From Hordeum vulgare subsp. vulgare (lineage: Eukaryota > Streptophyta > Magnoliopsida > Poales > Poaceae): 64,000 nucleotides of DNA. The first letter of the stretch is position 1. Every line of letters starts with the position of its first letter. The position numbers and the translations under genes were made by a program. Shown piece after piece: positions 46,556-58,335 of this stretch. Where the stretch lies: NCBI RefSeq assembly GCF_904849725.1, contig NC_058519.1, positions 359,693,974-359,757,973 of the forward strand, given 5' to 3'. Below the pieces are notes generated by a model, which saw nothing but the letters and a program-made list of their open reading frames with translations, did no database searches and was not told where the DNA came from.

Positions 46556-49500
46556 TTAAGAGGTAGAAGGAAAGAGCTCGGGGTATTCATCACGAAGATG
46601 ATCCTCGCGTTCCCAAGTGGCTTCATCTTCAGAATGATTTGACCACTTCACTTTAAGGAACTTGGTGACTTTGCGACGAGTCTTACGTTCAGCTTGGTCG
46701 AGAATGCGGACCGGATGCTCTTTGTAAGAGAGGTCTTGTTGCAGCTCAAGCATACCATGATCCACTTCTCGAATAGGATCCTTGAAGCAGCGGCGGAGCT
46801 GAGAAACATGGAAGACATCGTGAACCTAAGAAAGGTTCGCCGGCAGTTCCAATTGATAAGCCACTCTCCCTCACCTGCCGAGAACAGTGAAAGCACCAAT
46901 ATAGCAAGGAGCTAACTTGCCCTTGATCCCAAAATTATGTGCACCTCTCATTGGTGTGACACAAAGATAAGCCTTTTCGCCAGGTTGATAGACCATATCT
47001 TGATGATGACGGTCATACTGACTCTCCTGACGAGACTGAGCAGCCTTCAGATTCTCATGAATAATGCGGACTTGATCTTCGGCATGTTGAATAATATTCG
47101 GACCGAAGAGTGATCGTTCCCCAGTTTCTGACCAATTCAGAGGAGTTCGACACCTTCGTCCATATAATACTTTGAAAGGGGCCATCTTCAGACTAGCTTG
47201 ATAGCTATTTTTGTAAGAGAACTCGGCATACGGGAGAGATTCCTCCCATTTCTTACCGAAAGAAATTACACAAGCTCGAAGCATGTCCTCAAGAATTTGG
47301 TTGACTCGTTCAACTTGTCCCTGGGATTGAGGATGAAATGCAGTGCTGAAGGACACATGAGTCCCCATAGCCTTCTGAAATCTTTCCTAGAATTTTGAAG
47401 TGAACAAGTTGCCACGGTTCGAGTTGATTACCAACGAAATACCGTGGAGTGAAACAACTCTTGACATATAAAGATCTGCCAGCTGACTAGCATCAATTGT
47501 TTCTTTGACGGCCAGGAAATGTGCAACTTTGGATAGTCGATCAATGACGACAAGAATACCATCATTACCTTTCTGAGATTTGGGAAAACCAGTGATGAAG
47601 TCCATTTCAACATGGTCCCATTCGCACTCACGAATAGAGATAGGTTGCAGAGTTCCAGTAGGCTTTTGATGTTCTCCTTTGAGACGCCGGCATATATCAC
47701 ATTCTGCCACATAGCGTGCAATGTCTTGTTTCATATTGGGCCACTAGAATCTTTGTCGGATGTCTTGGTACATCTTGGTACTACCCGGGTGAATAGACAA
47801 TGGTGTGTCGTGAGCTTCTTTCATCACCTCTCCGGTCTTCCTGAGATTTTCCTTCTTATTTGGGACGAATAGGAGACCCTTGAAGTACAAGGCGCCATCT
47901 TCAGCAACAGTGAAAAAGGAGGGGTTCCCTTCGCAATATAGCTCTTGATCCTGTCAACATCATCGTCAAAACCTTGCAGATTCTTTATGGAGCTCACAAG
48001 ATCTGGTTCAACAACTAGGTTACTGAGGGAACCCTGATTAACAACATGAATATTCATCTTTTGACACTCTTCAGGAGGGGGAACAAGGTAACCCTGAGGA
48101 ACAATATGGAGGTTCAGCTTACGGAATTCCTCTTGCAGACGATAGTGAACCTTATGAACCTGGAGGTGGTTGCAGTATGACTTGCGACTCAAGGCATCAG
48201 CCATTACGTTAGCCTTGCGAGGGGTATATGATATACTACAGTCAAAATCTCCTATACGCTCCATCCATCTTTGTTGACGTAGATTCAGCTCCGGTTGAGT
48301 GAACAAGTACTTCAGACTTTGGTGGTCGGTGTAGATTTTATAGCGATTACCGACAAGGTATTGTCGCCATTCTTTCAGTGCATGTATAACTGCGGCAAGC
48401 TCGAGATCATGAACTGGGTAGTTCTCTTCATGAGCACGCTGTTGATGTGAAGCATAAGCAATCACCTTGCGATCCTGCATCAGGACACAGCCTATTCCTT
48501 GACGAGAAGCATCACAGTATATGACGAAATCCCTTTTTGTATCCGGAGGAGCAAGTACTGGAGCGGACGTCAGTTTGTCCTTGAGCGCCTGGAAACTTTC
48601 CTGACATTTATCAGTCCACTCATACTTAACACCTTTGTGAAGCAGGTTGGTTAAGGGCTTTGCAATCTTGGAGAAGTTCTCAACGAATCGACGGCAATAG
48701 CTGGCGAGTCCGAGAAAACTTCTCACTTGCTTGACATTCTTCGGGGGAGTCCACTCAAGAATAGCTTAGATTCGTTCGGGGTTGACTGCAATACCATCCT
48801 TGGAAATCACATGACCAAGGTAAGTCACTTTGTCTAGCCAGAAATCACATTTGGAATACTTCGCATAGAGTTTATGCTCCCGAAGCTTATCCAGTACAAG
48901 ACGAAGATGTTCAGCATGCTCTTCTTTATTCTTCGAAAATACCAAAATATCATCCAGATATACCACGACGAACTTGTCGAGGTAGTCCATGAATATATAA
49001 TTCATCAACCGAGAGAAGGTTGCCGGTGCATTGGTTAAGCCGAAGGACATGACGGTGTACTTGTATGATCCATAGAGAGTAACAAAGGCGAACTTTGGAA
49101 TATCCTCTTTGCGAACACGGATCTGGTGGTATCCCAACCTCAAGTCGATATTAGAGAATACGGTGGAACTAGCAAGTTGATCATACAAATCATTTATCCG
49201 AGGGAGAGGATATTTATTTTGAATAGTGGCCTGATTGATAAGACGATAGTCTTGAACCAATCGATTTGTCCCATCCTTCTTCTTAACAAAGAGAGAAGGT
49301 GCTGCCCAAGCAGAGGAACTCGGACGAATGAAACCCAGACGAAGCGAGTTGTCAATTTCTTGCTTAAGTTCAAGAAGTTCATGTGGCGGCCTTTTATAAG
49401 GACGCTTGGCAATAGGAGTGGTACCGGGTACCAAGTCAATGACAAACTCGATAGCTCGAGCAGGGGGAATCCCCGCAAGTTCTTCTGGAAAGACATCTTG

Positions 49501-49950
49501 GAATTCTCGGACCACTGGAATGTTTTCAATCCCTTCAAGAGGCGACGCATTTAATGCATTCAAGGCATATAGCCGTGCCTCAGCATTTCGGACGAGATGA
49601 GCATGGTAGCTTATTAATTCATCTGAAGGGTGTAGGAGGTGGACGGCCTTGGTGGCACAAACGACCGATGCCATATGAGCTTTCAACCAGTCCATCCCCA
49701 GTATGAGATCAATGTTGGAAGAACTCAATAACATGGGAGAGGCAAGGAATTCCAATCCTTTAATTTCAATGGGGACATTGGAGCAGACCATGGAGGGTCG
49801 GCATTGGCCTGAGGGGGTGCTTACAACTATTGGGACGTCCATCTCTTCGTACTTAATGCCATGCATGAATGCAAAATTTTCCGACATAAAGGAATGTGCT
49901 GCTCCTGTATCAAACAATACAGAAGCAGGTACTAAGTTAACGAGAAGGCT
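46556..49950 (-). pseudogene. pol of chromovirus P: protease-RT-RNase H-integrase-chromodomain
   Basis: Domains in order on the minus strand: retropepsin ([10 protein letters not shown] near 49915; LILGMDWL); reverse transcriptase with [12 protein letters not shown] (near 48960); RNase H ([50 protein letters not shown]; 48540-48190); integrase with the zinc-binding C-x2-C (ECDICRRL, near 47690), first catalytic Asp (WDHVEMDFITGF), and catalytic Glu (QGQVERVNQ); then a chromodomain (KFLKVKWSNHSEDEATWERE, near 46640). Breaks: TAA at 48768-48766 in place of Gln, a frameshift near 47900, TAG at 47389-47387 in place of Trp, and a frameshift near 46870. The second catalytic Asp of integrase appears as Asn (INSNRG). 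It acts in copying and inserting the element; this copy is inactive. Confidence 0.9.
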
Positions 49951-49952
49951 CG

Positions 49953-51089
49953 TTAACCCATCACGGTAGCAGGCTGGGCTTGAGCTTGACCCTTATAAAT
50001 GTTGTTGGCATGACCACGAACATAAGCAGGCTTATCGTTGAAGTTGCGGTTCTGGTTGTTGCCACTGCCAGTTGAGGGAAGTGTCAGCTGATTCGGATTC
50101 TGCCTACAGTCTCTAGCACGGTGACCTGGACGGCCACACTTGAAGCACAGCCCATCCTCAGGACGGGAAGGAGGGACTCGAGGCGGTGGAGCTGGAAGCC
50201 TCGGCTGCCTAGGTGGTGGAGGAGGCACATGAGGTGCATCATAGGACGGCCTCGGAGCAGGAGCAGGTGCATGGTACATGTTGTTGGGAATCCAGATCTT
50301 CCGCTTCTGCACCTCAATCTCAAAAATGGAATTGAAAAGCTCCAATTTAAATGCAGATGAGCCCAAAGATAAGCCCATGTCACGGTTGCGCTAGCTGCTA
50401 TCCTTGTCTTCATGCAGACCAGTCTCAACCTGAATAGCCTTGTTCACGAGGGTGGCGAAATCAGCATAGTCCTGAACGAGGAGCGTCAGCTTGATATCAG
50501 GGTGGAGGCCTTCACGGAACTTCTCCTGTGTGCGTGCATCAGTTGCAATGTCTTCTTTAGCATAGTGAGATAAGTCCAGTAATTCCCGCTGATAAGCATC
50601 CACAGTCTTGTTGCCCTGGACCAGGTTGTGGAACTCACGCTTCTTCCGGTCCATGATTCCCTGAGTAATGTAGCGAGCACGGAAAGCAGCGTTGAACTCT
50701 GTCCAAGTGATGACAGTTCCATCGGGCTGAGAGCGCCTGTGGCTGTCCCACCATTGAGCAGCGGGGCCCTTCAGGAAGTAGGCGGCAAAGTTGACATAGC
50801 TTGCGAGGGGCACATTGGCAGACTCCAGCTCGTAAGCAATGTCACGGAGCCAGTCATCAGCATCAAGAGACTGAGTTGAGCTGCCGTAGATCGCAGGGTT
50901 GAGGCGGCAGAAGTCTTGCAGTGTCATGCCTTGCTGTTGGTACATGTTTGGCCTTTGGAACTGATCCATGATCCCTTGCATAAACTGGCGGTTCAGCTCA
51001 AACTGTTGGATCATCCCCGCCATATACTCAGGAGGCGGGGGTGGTGCATCGTTGGCAGGGCCACGCGGGCAGCCAGCTGGTCTAACCAT
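49953..51089 (-). pseudogene. gag of chromovirus P, one in-frame stop
   Basis: One frame of 378 codons from the ATG at 51089. The capsid-like part includes QGMTLQDFCRLNPAIYGSST, AAYFLKGPAAQWWDSHRRSQ and REFHNLVQGNKTVDAYQREL, the usual plant gypsy gag pattern. The only break is a TAG at 50393-50391. The C-terminal part is Pro-rich (HVPPPPPRQPRLPAPPPRVP), followed by a zinc knuckle C-x2-C-x4-H-x4-C (CFKCGRPGHRARDC), then an Asn/Gln-rich tail. The frame ends at 49953, and pol continues in another frame, so a small indel probably separates what was a gag-pol fusion. Gag packages element RNA into virus-like particles. Confidence 0.85.
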
Positions 51090-51394
51090 CCTGTTAAATA
51101 TTTAACAGGGGTAGTTTAGCTTAAAGTAATTGCAAAGGCATCGCATGCATTCATGAATTAATCAAGCATGATGGAAGGGAAATGCGATAGATACTTCATA
51201 GTAGTTGAGTTCGACATACAGACACATACATAAGTTCGATTATAGACTAACGATTACAAATTCGAAATTTGGCGATAGCCCGTACGCATTAGACGATACC
51301 CTGGACTCACTAGGCGGCACGCAGGCACGCGGTGGAAGAGTACCACAATGAGATATAGTGATAAGGCTACATCAACGTCGGGGAGGACGAACGA
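51090..51394 (-). other. leader of element P, truncated
   Basis: About 300 bases between gag and the heterologous LTR. No primer-binding site such as TGGTATCAGAGC is visible on the minus strand, which fits a deletion that removed the site and the 5' LTR. A small palindrome, TTAAATATTTAA, lies just upstream of the gag start. Confidence 0.5.
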
Positions 51395-54300
51395 ATCCTG
51401 GTAGCCGGGACCGTTTGTGCCTTTTGACTCACGTATGCATTAGTGTCGCTAGTATTCCAATGTGAAAGAACCTGGGTCGACATATCTAGTTATAAACTCA
51501 TGTGGCTCGACTGTACACAGACAGGCATACATAACCCAGCAAATCAGGTGCCGGTCAACAGCGAGTGTAGACAAGTCGTAGCAAGCTACAAGGACTCCAT
51601 TACACCGCATCACATTTCCCCGTAGGGACAGACACAGCAGCTAAAAAGGATACATGCCGGTCAACCAATGTGTCCGGAGTAGTAGCGAACTACGAAGGCT
51701 CGGTGGAATCACAAAGGGGCATTTCTCTATATAGAGAGCTCCTAAGGCATATAACGAATACCTTACATATCACACTGCATCACACGTACGCATGACATAC
51801 TAGATATGCATAGATACAACAATGGCATCACAACATAACCATACAACATCACGACATTTATTTAGAAGACTCGGAAGAGTCTTGCATAATATGTTCATAC
51901 AAGCAGGGGTCACACGACCCGACACTCAAAGTCATACAAACAAAGTCATACAAACCAACGGAAGCATAAAAGTTGTCTGAGTACAAACAGATGAAAGGAT
52001 AAGGCATAAAGCCTGACTATCTACAGATCCCTTCTGAAAGGGGCCAGGTCGTAACTGGGACACCAGCTACTCGTCATCATCGATGTCTAGAAAGAACCCA
52101 CCTGTTGGCTCGTGGTTATCCTCTGCAACAATTATTAAGAAAACATGAGTACAAGAGTACTTAGCAAGACTTTAGAACAGATCTATCTACTCATGCTCGG
52201 GTATCAGTAAAGGGGGTTGTGGTGTTTCATGCAACAAGCCAGCTTTGACTCTTGGCTAGACTAAACTATGTTTTTAAATAGTTTTAACAACTTTGATTTC
52301 TCGCACACGAGTCCACTAACTCCACAACAATACACCATCATGGCATCATTCCCGTCTTCCTACGGAAATGCCATCCATGACACTCACACTTATCTTGATA
52401 CTTTTATGAGTAGCCATTAAAGTTGTCTATGAACAACTTATGTCTCCAAGTAGTCCGTATCCGCGGACGCGGCTATTCGAATAGATCATAACCCTGCAGG
52501 GGTGTACTTCTTCACACACGCTCTCGCCACTTACCGCCATGTGCACGTCATGCACCTCGGCAACCTTCAAGCGGAAGCCTAGCGAGGGAGTTGGCCACGA
52601 CTGTTAACCACGCTAATACCTAGTCCAGGCTTATCGCCTATTTGAGAGTAACCCGCACGGAAGTTCGGCCGAGGTTTCGGCCATGGCCCCAAACGATGTG
52701 CGCAGGGTTCCCAAGCCCACCATCCGGGTGCCACTTGGCTATTTACTATGACAATGACAAGTCATGCAAAGGAATAGGTTCAGCTACCGAAGTAAAGCAT
52801 TTGAAATATTTTTGTCCTAATGCAATAAGTGGGAGGAGGAGCAAGAACATGGGATTTTATCGGGGTGATCAAAAGGGTGCTTGCCTTGTTGCTCAGCAGA
52901 GGGGTAATATCCGTCAGTCGGATATTCGGACGTATCCGGAGGGGCAGAGCCTACCGAAATAATAACAATCAATCAATAACAATCATATGCAACAATATGA
53001 TGCATGATCATGGCATGAACTGAATTGTAGCATGGGTTAGAGTGGCTATCAAACTTATAGAATGTTGCTGATTTCAATTTAAATTCAAATATTAATTGAA
53101 TTAACATATTTATCATAATCATTTAATTGATTTGACCTAATGCTATTTCATAACTATGTTTTTCATGCATCAAAGTAGCACCATTGTGTTCATTGAATTT
53201 TTCTGATCAATTTGCATATATTATTTGTCAAATTTGGAGTTATAATCAATTTTCTATGAATTTCCAAAGTTTTGCACTTATTTTGGAATTAAATTAAATC
53301 AGAAATAGTATTTACTGTGTCATTATGACATCATCATGGTCAACAGGGGCTGGCCAGGTCAAACCTGACCAGAAGGGCCCACTGGTGAGTGGCTCGGGGC
53401 TAATCCCGCGCGGACCAGAGGCTAAGTGGGGTTTGACCAACTCTGGGGCCCACTGGTCAGTGGCACCGAGGGGGGATAAGGCCCTAATGATCCCTCCACG
53501 TCGGCCCCCACCGGAATCTCACCGGTGGCGACCAAAACCACGGTGGATCCTCGCCGGAGTTGCTCTAAACTATGTTGCAGGCCTCGGACTCGGGATCTGA
53601 AAGCACTCAAACGAAGCCTAGGCTCGACCCCATCTAAGAGACACATCGAGAGGGGCTGAGGGTGGCCGGAGGGCACCGGCGACGAGCCACGGCGGCGGTC
53701 GGAGCTCGGTTCGATGACCACGGGGCTAGAGCGTAGGAAATAGAGGGGTAAATGGGGGCAAACACTCTCGAGCTCACTACGGTGTCGAGGGGAGGCTCAA
53801 GCTGCTCGGGGAGGCGCTGGATCCGACGAATCGACGGTGACTTGCCAGCGGCCGAAGGTGGAAGATGACGGTGACGGGGTGAAGCAGGGCTCGGGGGCTC
53901 TACTCCTTTAGCCGGGACGTCGTACTCGTCGAGGCGGAGTAGATGGCGTGCTCAGAGGCGAGGGAGGGCGGCCGGAGCAATGGCTAGCTCAAGCTCGAGC
54001 TCGAGCTCGCTCCAATGGTGGTCGAGAGAGAGAGAGACGCAGGGGGGCGAGTGAGGAGGGCGAGAGGATGGGAACGGATCCGGGATGGCTTATCCTTCCT
54101 CTCCAGCGCATCAGAGGGAACCAGGCATGCATGTAGGTGCGAGGTCGCGCCGGGAGAAGCGGCGGCCACCTCCTGCTCCGACTGGCGAAGAAGGAAGAAG
54201 ACAAGGGCATTCCTGGGCTGGGCCAAGGTGAGCGATACGTAAGATTTTCTCTTTTTCCTTCTTTTCTGTTTTTTGTTTTATTCGTTCTGACATTTATTTC

Positions 54301-54723
54301 ATCTATTTATGGCTCCAAAATACTCCCAAAATAGTGCAAATGATCTTGGGATGTTGTTTGTAATATTCCCAAACCCATATAAAGTTTTCAACATTTTTTT
54401 GAAAATCTGAAATATTTGAAATCAAATATATAATTGATTTCAGTGGCTTTTGTATTTAAAATAAAATGCTAAAAGCATTTTGAAAATATATTTCACCCCT
54501 GATATTTTGTTTCCAATAATTATCAGAAAAGATGAACTTTTAAGAAGGCCATTCTCGGTTCATTGATTTGTCACCTAGTTTGAATTGTTTTGAATATAGA
54601 GTTGCTAGGGTTTGCTCTTGTTTTCATTTCTTTCTTTTGACTTTATTTCATTTTCTTGGATGCAGTGAATAAGACATGAGCACAATCTTGCTAAACCCTA
54701 TTAGGGATTCCAGGGATGTGACA
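51395..54723 (-). repeat. 3' LTR of element Q, left end deleted
   Basis: The plus-strand right end is GGGATGTGACA, directly followed by polypurine tract and pol of Q, so this is the 3' LTR of Q. The block 51395-52740 matches LTR C (1-1590) in inverse orientation, but about 115 bases that close LTR C (1575-1687) are missing here. The middle (53000-53330) is AT-rich, and 53330-54230 is GC-rich with long unsupported frames, a GAGCTC-rich run (53990-54012) and GA repeats. Confidence 0.8.
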
Positions 54724-55923
54724 ACTCACCCCCACTCAAAAGAATCTCGCCCCGAGATTTGGAAGTTGTCGGGAATAACGCGGGACACTCAAGTCGAAGA
54801 TGATCCTCTCTTTCCCATGTTGCCTCTTTTTCAGAATGATTTGACCATTGAACTTTAAGAAACTTGAGGTTTCCACGTCGAGTGGTACGCTCAGCTTGAT
54901 CAAGAATACAACCAGGGTATTCTTGGTATGAAAGGTTATCTTGGAGATCAAGCGTTTCGTGGTCCACTTCACGGATAAGATCTGAAAAGCAACGCCTGAG
55001 TTGCGAGACCTGAAAAACATCATGAACCTTGGAAAGACGCGGAGGAAGTTCCAACTGGTTGGCAACTTCTCCTTGTTTGGCAAGAATGCGAAAAGGACAG
55101 ATGTAACGAGGAGCCAACTTGCCCTTGATACCGAAACGATGGGTACCTTCAAAGGTGTAACCCAAAGGTAAGCCTTCTCGTCAACTTCAAAGGTTACAGC
55201 CTTATGATGACGATCATATTGGCTCTTTTGACGAGATTGGGCTGTTTTCAACTTTTCATGAATAATGCGAACTTGCTCTTCTGCTTCCTCGATCATATCC
55301 GGACCAAAGAGTTACCTCTCTCCGGTTTTTGACCAATTAAGAAGGGTTTGACATCTTCATCCATAGAGAACTTCAAAAGGGGCTTTGCCCAATCTTGATT
55401 GATAACTATTGTTATAAGCAAATTCGGCGAATGGATGACACTTCTCCCAATTCATGCCGAACGATATAACACAAGCTCGGAGCATATCTTCTAGGATTTG
55501 ATTCACTCTTTCTACTTGACCACTTGATTGAGGATGGAAAGCAGTGCTAAAAGACAGGTGAGTCCCCATGGCATTGTGAAAGCTTTCCCAGAAACGAGAA
55601 GTATAAATACTTCCACGATCTGAGTTAATCTCCAGAGGAACACCACGAAGAGACATTATTCGAGAGATATATAACGCTGCTAGCTGGCTAGCTGTTATAC
55701 TCTCACGAATTGGAAGAAAATGAGCTACTTTGGAAAGACGGTCTATGACCACAAAGATAGCGTCTTGGGACATCCAGTGATGAAATCCATACTAACTTTA
55801 TCCCATTTCCATTCAGGAATAGCTAAAGGTTGAAGGGTGTCAGCATGGCTTTGATGTTCTGCCTTAACTCGACAACAAACATCGCAGTTAGCAACGAAAT
55901 CAGCAATTCTCTCTTCATCCTAG
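54701..55923 (-). pseudogene. integrase and chromodomain of chromovirus Q (first segment)
   Basis: From 55773 the minus strand encodes the integrase core: FVVIDRLSKVAHFLPIRESI, LEINSDRGSIYTSRFWES with the second catalytic Asp intact, and SSGQVERVNQILEDMLRAC with the Glu. A gap near 55355-55300 has a frame change, and another shift lies near 55160. The C-terminus then reads GTHRFGIKGKLAPRYICPFR and ends with a chromodomain (KFLKVQWSNHSEKEATWERE). The last codons overlap the polypurine tract and LTR start. Sequence upstream of 55923 is separated from the rest of pol by element R. Confidence 0.85.
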
Positions 55924-55928
55924 TCCAC
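55924..55928. other. target-site duplication TCCAC (left), element R
   Basis: TCCAC precedes TGATACGTCTCC at 55929 and recurs at 62583-62587. The flanks join into a sequence that aligns with pol of P near 47740, which confirms the insertion point. Confidence 0.92.
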
Positions 55929-56312
55929 TGATACGTCTCCAACGTATCTATAATTTTTGATGGTTTCATGCTATTATCTTGTCAAACTTTGGATGTTTTG
56001 CATGCCTTTTATTTATTTTCTGGGACTAACTTATTAACTCAGTGCCAAGTGCCAGTTCCTGTTTTTTCCATGTTTTTGACCCCTTTCAGAGGAGATTTTG
56101 AAACGGAGTCCAAACAGAAGAAAATCCCCGAAAAGATTTTTTGTGGAACGGAAGAGGATCGGAGAGCTTGGGGGCCAGGCCAGAAAATCCACAGGGGCCC
56201 CACAAGCCCCATCCCCGCGGCCAGGGGGCACGCCATGCAGGCTTGTGGGCCCCCTGGAGGTCCCCTGACCTAGATCTTGCGCCTATAAATTCCCAAATAT
56301 TCCCAAAAAATA
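55929..56312 (+). repeat. 5' LTR of element R, 3' part deleted
   Basis: Matches the first ~384 bases of 61038-62582, ending in TTCCCAAAAAA, where gag sequence follows at once. The run of A at the joint is also in the intact LTR and may have guided the deletion. Confidence 0.9.
56282..56291 (+). promoter_or_regulatory. TATA box, R 5' LTR
   Basis: CCTATAAATT; the same in the 3' LTR at 61392-61401. The transcription start would lie close to the deletion joint. Confidence 0.5.
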
Positions 56313-56339
56313 TTTTAGTACTCTGATTGCTCCCGCAAC

Positions 56340-58335
56340 TAGTGTGGAGTCATACTAAATCAATGCCGCTTTGCTGAATCTTGTTATGAAAGAGCAATTC
56401 TCTGGCCTTCCTAGTGAAGATGCCGCATCCCATCTCAATACCTTCATTGAGCTTTGCGATATGCAAAAGAAAAAAGATGTGGATAATGACGTGATTAAAT
56501 TGAAGCTTTTTTCCTTTCTCATTGCGAGATCGTGCAAAAACTTGGTTTTCTTCTTTGCCCAAAAATAGTATCGATTCTTGGGATAAGTGCAAACATGCTT
56601 ATATATCCAAGTATTTTCGCCGGCTAAGATCATCTCTCTCCATAATGATATCATGAGTTTCAAGCAACTTGATAATAAGCATGTTGCACAAGCTTGGGAG
56701 AGAATGAAATTAATGATTAGAAATTGTCCCGCTCATGGCTTGAGCCTTTGGATGATTATTCAAATCTTTTACGCTGGCTTGAATTTCGCTTCTAGAAATA
56801 TCTTGGACTCCGCCTCCGGTGGAACGTTCATGGAAATCACGTTAGGAGAAGCCACAAAGCTCTTAGACAACATCATGACGAACTACTCTCAGTGGCACAC
56901 TGAAAGGTCACCTACTAGTAAGAAGGTACACGCTATAGAGGAAATTAACTCGTTGAGTGCTAAGATGGATGAATTAATGAATTTGGTTGCTAGTAGAAGT
57001 GCTCCTTTGGTTCCTAATGATTTGCCTTTGTCTTCTTTGATTGAGAGTAGCAATGCTAGCTTGGACGTAAATTTTGTTGGTAGGAGTAACTTTGGCAACA
57101 ACAACGCTTTTAGAAGAAACTATCTTCCTAGGCCTTTTCCTAGTAACTCCTCTAATAACTTTGGCAACTCCTACAACAATACCCATGGAAATTATAATAG
57201 ATTGCCCTCTGATCTAGAGAGTAATATCAAAGAGTTCCTCAACTCTCAAAAGATTTTCAATGCGTCCATAGAGGAGAAACTACTCAAAATTGACGATTTG
57301 GCTAAGAGCGTTGATAGGATTTATTGTGATGTTGGTGCTTTGAAAGTTAAATGTGCTCCTCCCAAAATCAACATGGATGAAACTTTGAAAGCTATGCGTG
57401 TTTCCATGGTTGAGAGCCAAGAAAGAACCGCCCAAATTCGTGCTAGACATGAATGGCTTAAAAAGGCGTGTTCTCGTGATGAGAATCACGAAGATCTTAA
57501 AGTGCTTGGTGTGACTCCCATTGAATCTTTGTTTTCTTGTGTCAAACCTAATGAATATGGGGCTGGATATGAATCCACTTTGGTTGAAAAGTGCCCCAAT
57601 GATTCAGAGTCCATCTATCTTGATGCTAAAAGCGTTAAAAGTGGAGTAGAAGACGTTAAAACTTTGAGTAGTAATGAAATTACTATCGTGGATTTCAAGG
57701 AATTAAATTATGATAGTTTCTCCTTGATTGAATGCATTTCTTTGATGCAATCCATGTTGAACTCTCCGCACGCTTATAGCCAAAACAAAGCCTTTACCGA
57801 TCATATCGTCGAAGCTAAGACAAAAGCTCTTGAAGAGAAACTTGAATTGGAAGTCTCTATCCCTAGAAAGCTTCATGATGAGTGGGAACCTACCATCAAA
57901 ATCAAAATCAAAAACTATGAGTGCAATGCTTTGTGTGATTTGGGTGCTAGTGTTTCTGCGGTTCCAAAGTCTATATGTGATATTATGGGTTTTACTGAGA
58001 TTGAAGAGTGTTCTCTTAATTTGCATCTTGCTAATTCTACTATCAAGAAACCCATGGGAAGGATCAATGATGTTCTTATTATTTCAAATAGGAACTATGT
58101 ACCCATGGATTTCATTGTGCTTGACATTGATTGCAATCCTACATGCCATATTATTCTTGGTAGACCTTTCCTAAGGACTATCGGTGCTATCATCGATATG
58201 AAGGAAGAGAATATTAGATTTCAATTTCCTTTAAGGAAGGGCATGGAACACTTTCCTAGAAACAAAATAAGATTTCCTTACGAATCCATGATGAGGGCCA
58301 CTTATGGTTTGAGCACCAAAGACGATGATACGTGA
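56340..58335 (+). pseudogene. gag-aspartic protease gene of element R
   Basis: The N-terminal gag block starts near 56371 (KEQFSGLPSEDAASHLNTFI). Two frame changes near 56512 and 56625 break it. From 56587 a 582-codon frame is open: gag (HVAQAWERMKLMIRNCPAHG, LGEATKLLDNIMTNYSQWHT), an Asn/Gly-rich stretch (SNSSNNFGNSYNNTHGNYNR), a coiled-coil-like region (KEFLNSQKIFNASIEEKLLK), and at residues about 440-560 an aspartic protease with ALCDLGASVSAVPKSI as the active site and HIILGRPFLRTIGAIIDMKE as the second loop. It ends at a TGA at 58335. No CCHC zinc knuckle is visible. The protein would form particles and cut itself, but it cannot copy RNA. Confidence 0.85.

Larger units (their letters stand above)
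42420..51394 (-). mobile_element. Element P: chromovirus (Ty3/gypsy with chromodomain), 5' LTR lost
   Basis: Minus-strand element: leader 51394-51090, gag 51089-49953, pol 49950-46556 with protease, reverse transcriptase, RNase H, integrase and chromodomain, polypurine tract, and a 4.1 kb 3' LTR (42420-46521). The 5' LTR and primer-binding site are missing; the leader runs directly into a different LTR family at about 51395. The long LTR and chromodomain fit the Tekay/Del lineage (inference). Confidence 0.8.

Noticed and set aside
49126..49554. 142-codon plus-strand frame
   Set aside because: It is antisense to the reverse transcriptase gene of P.
53325..54334. Several open frames in the GC-rich part of LTR Q
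   Set aside because: They overlap on both strands, have no domain, and lie in LTR sequence with simple repeats.
42420..54723. Reading the LTRs at 42420-46521 and 51395-54723 as the two LTRs of element P
   Set aside because: They share only landmark order and are far too diverged for a pair; the right one is directly joined to polypurine tract and pol of Q.
56034..56326. Frames in the 5' LTR of R, repeated at 61143-61574
   Set aside because: LTR sequence; the same frames recur in the paired LTR.
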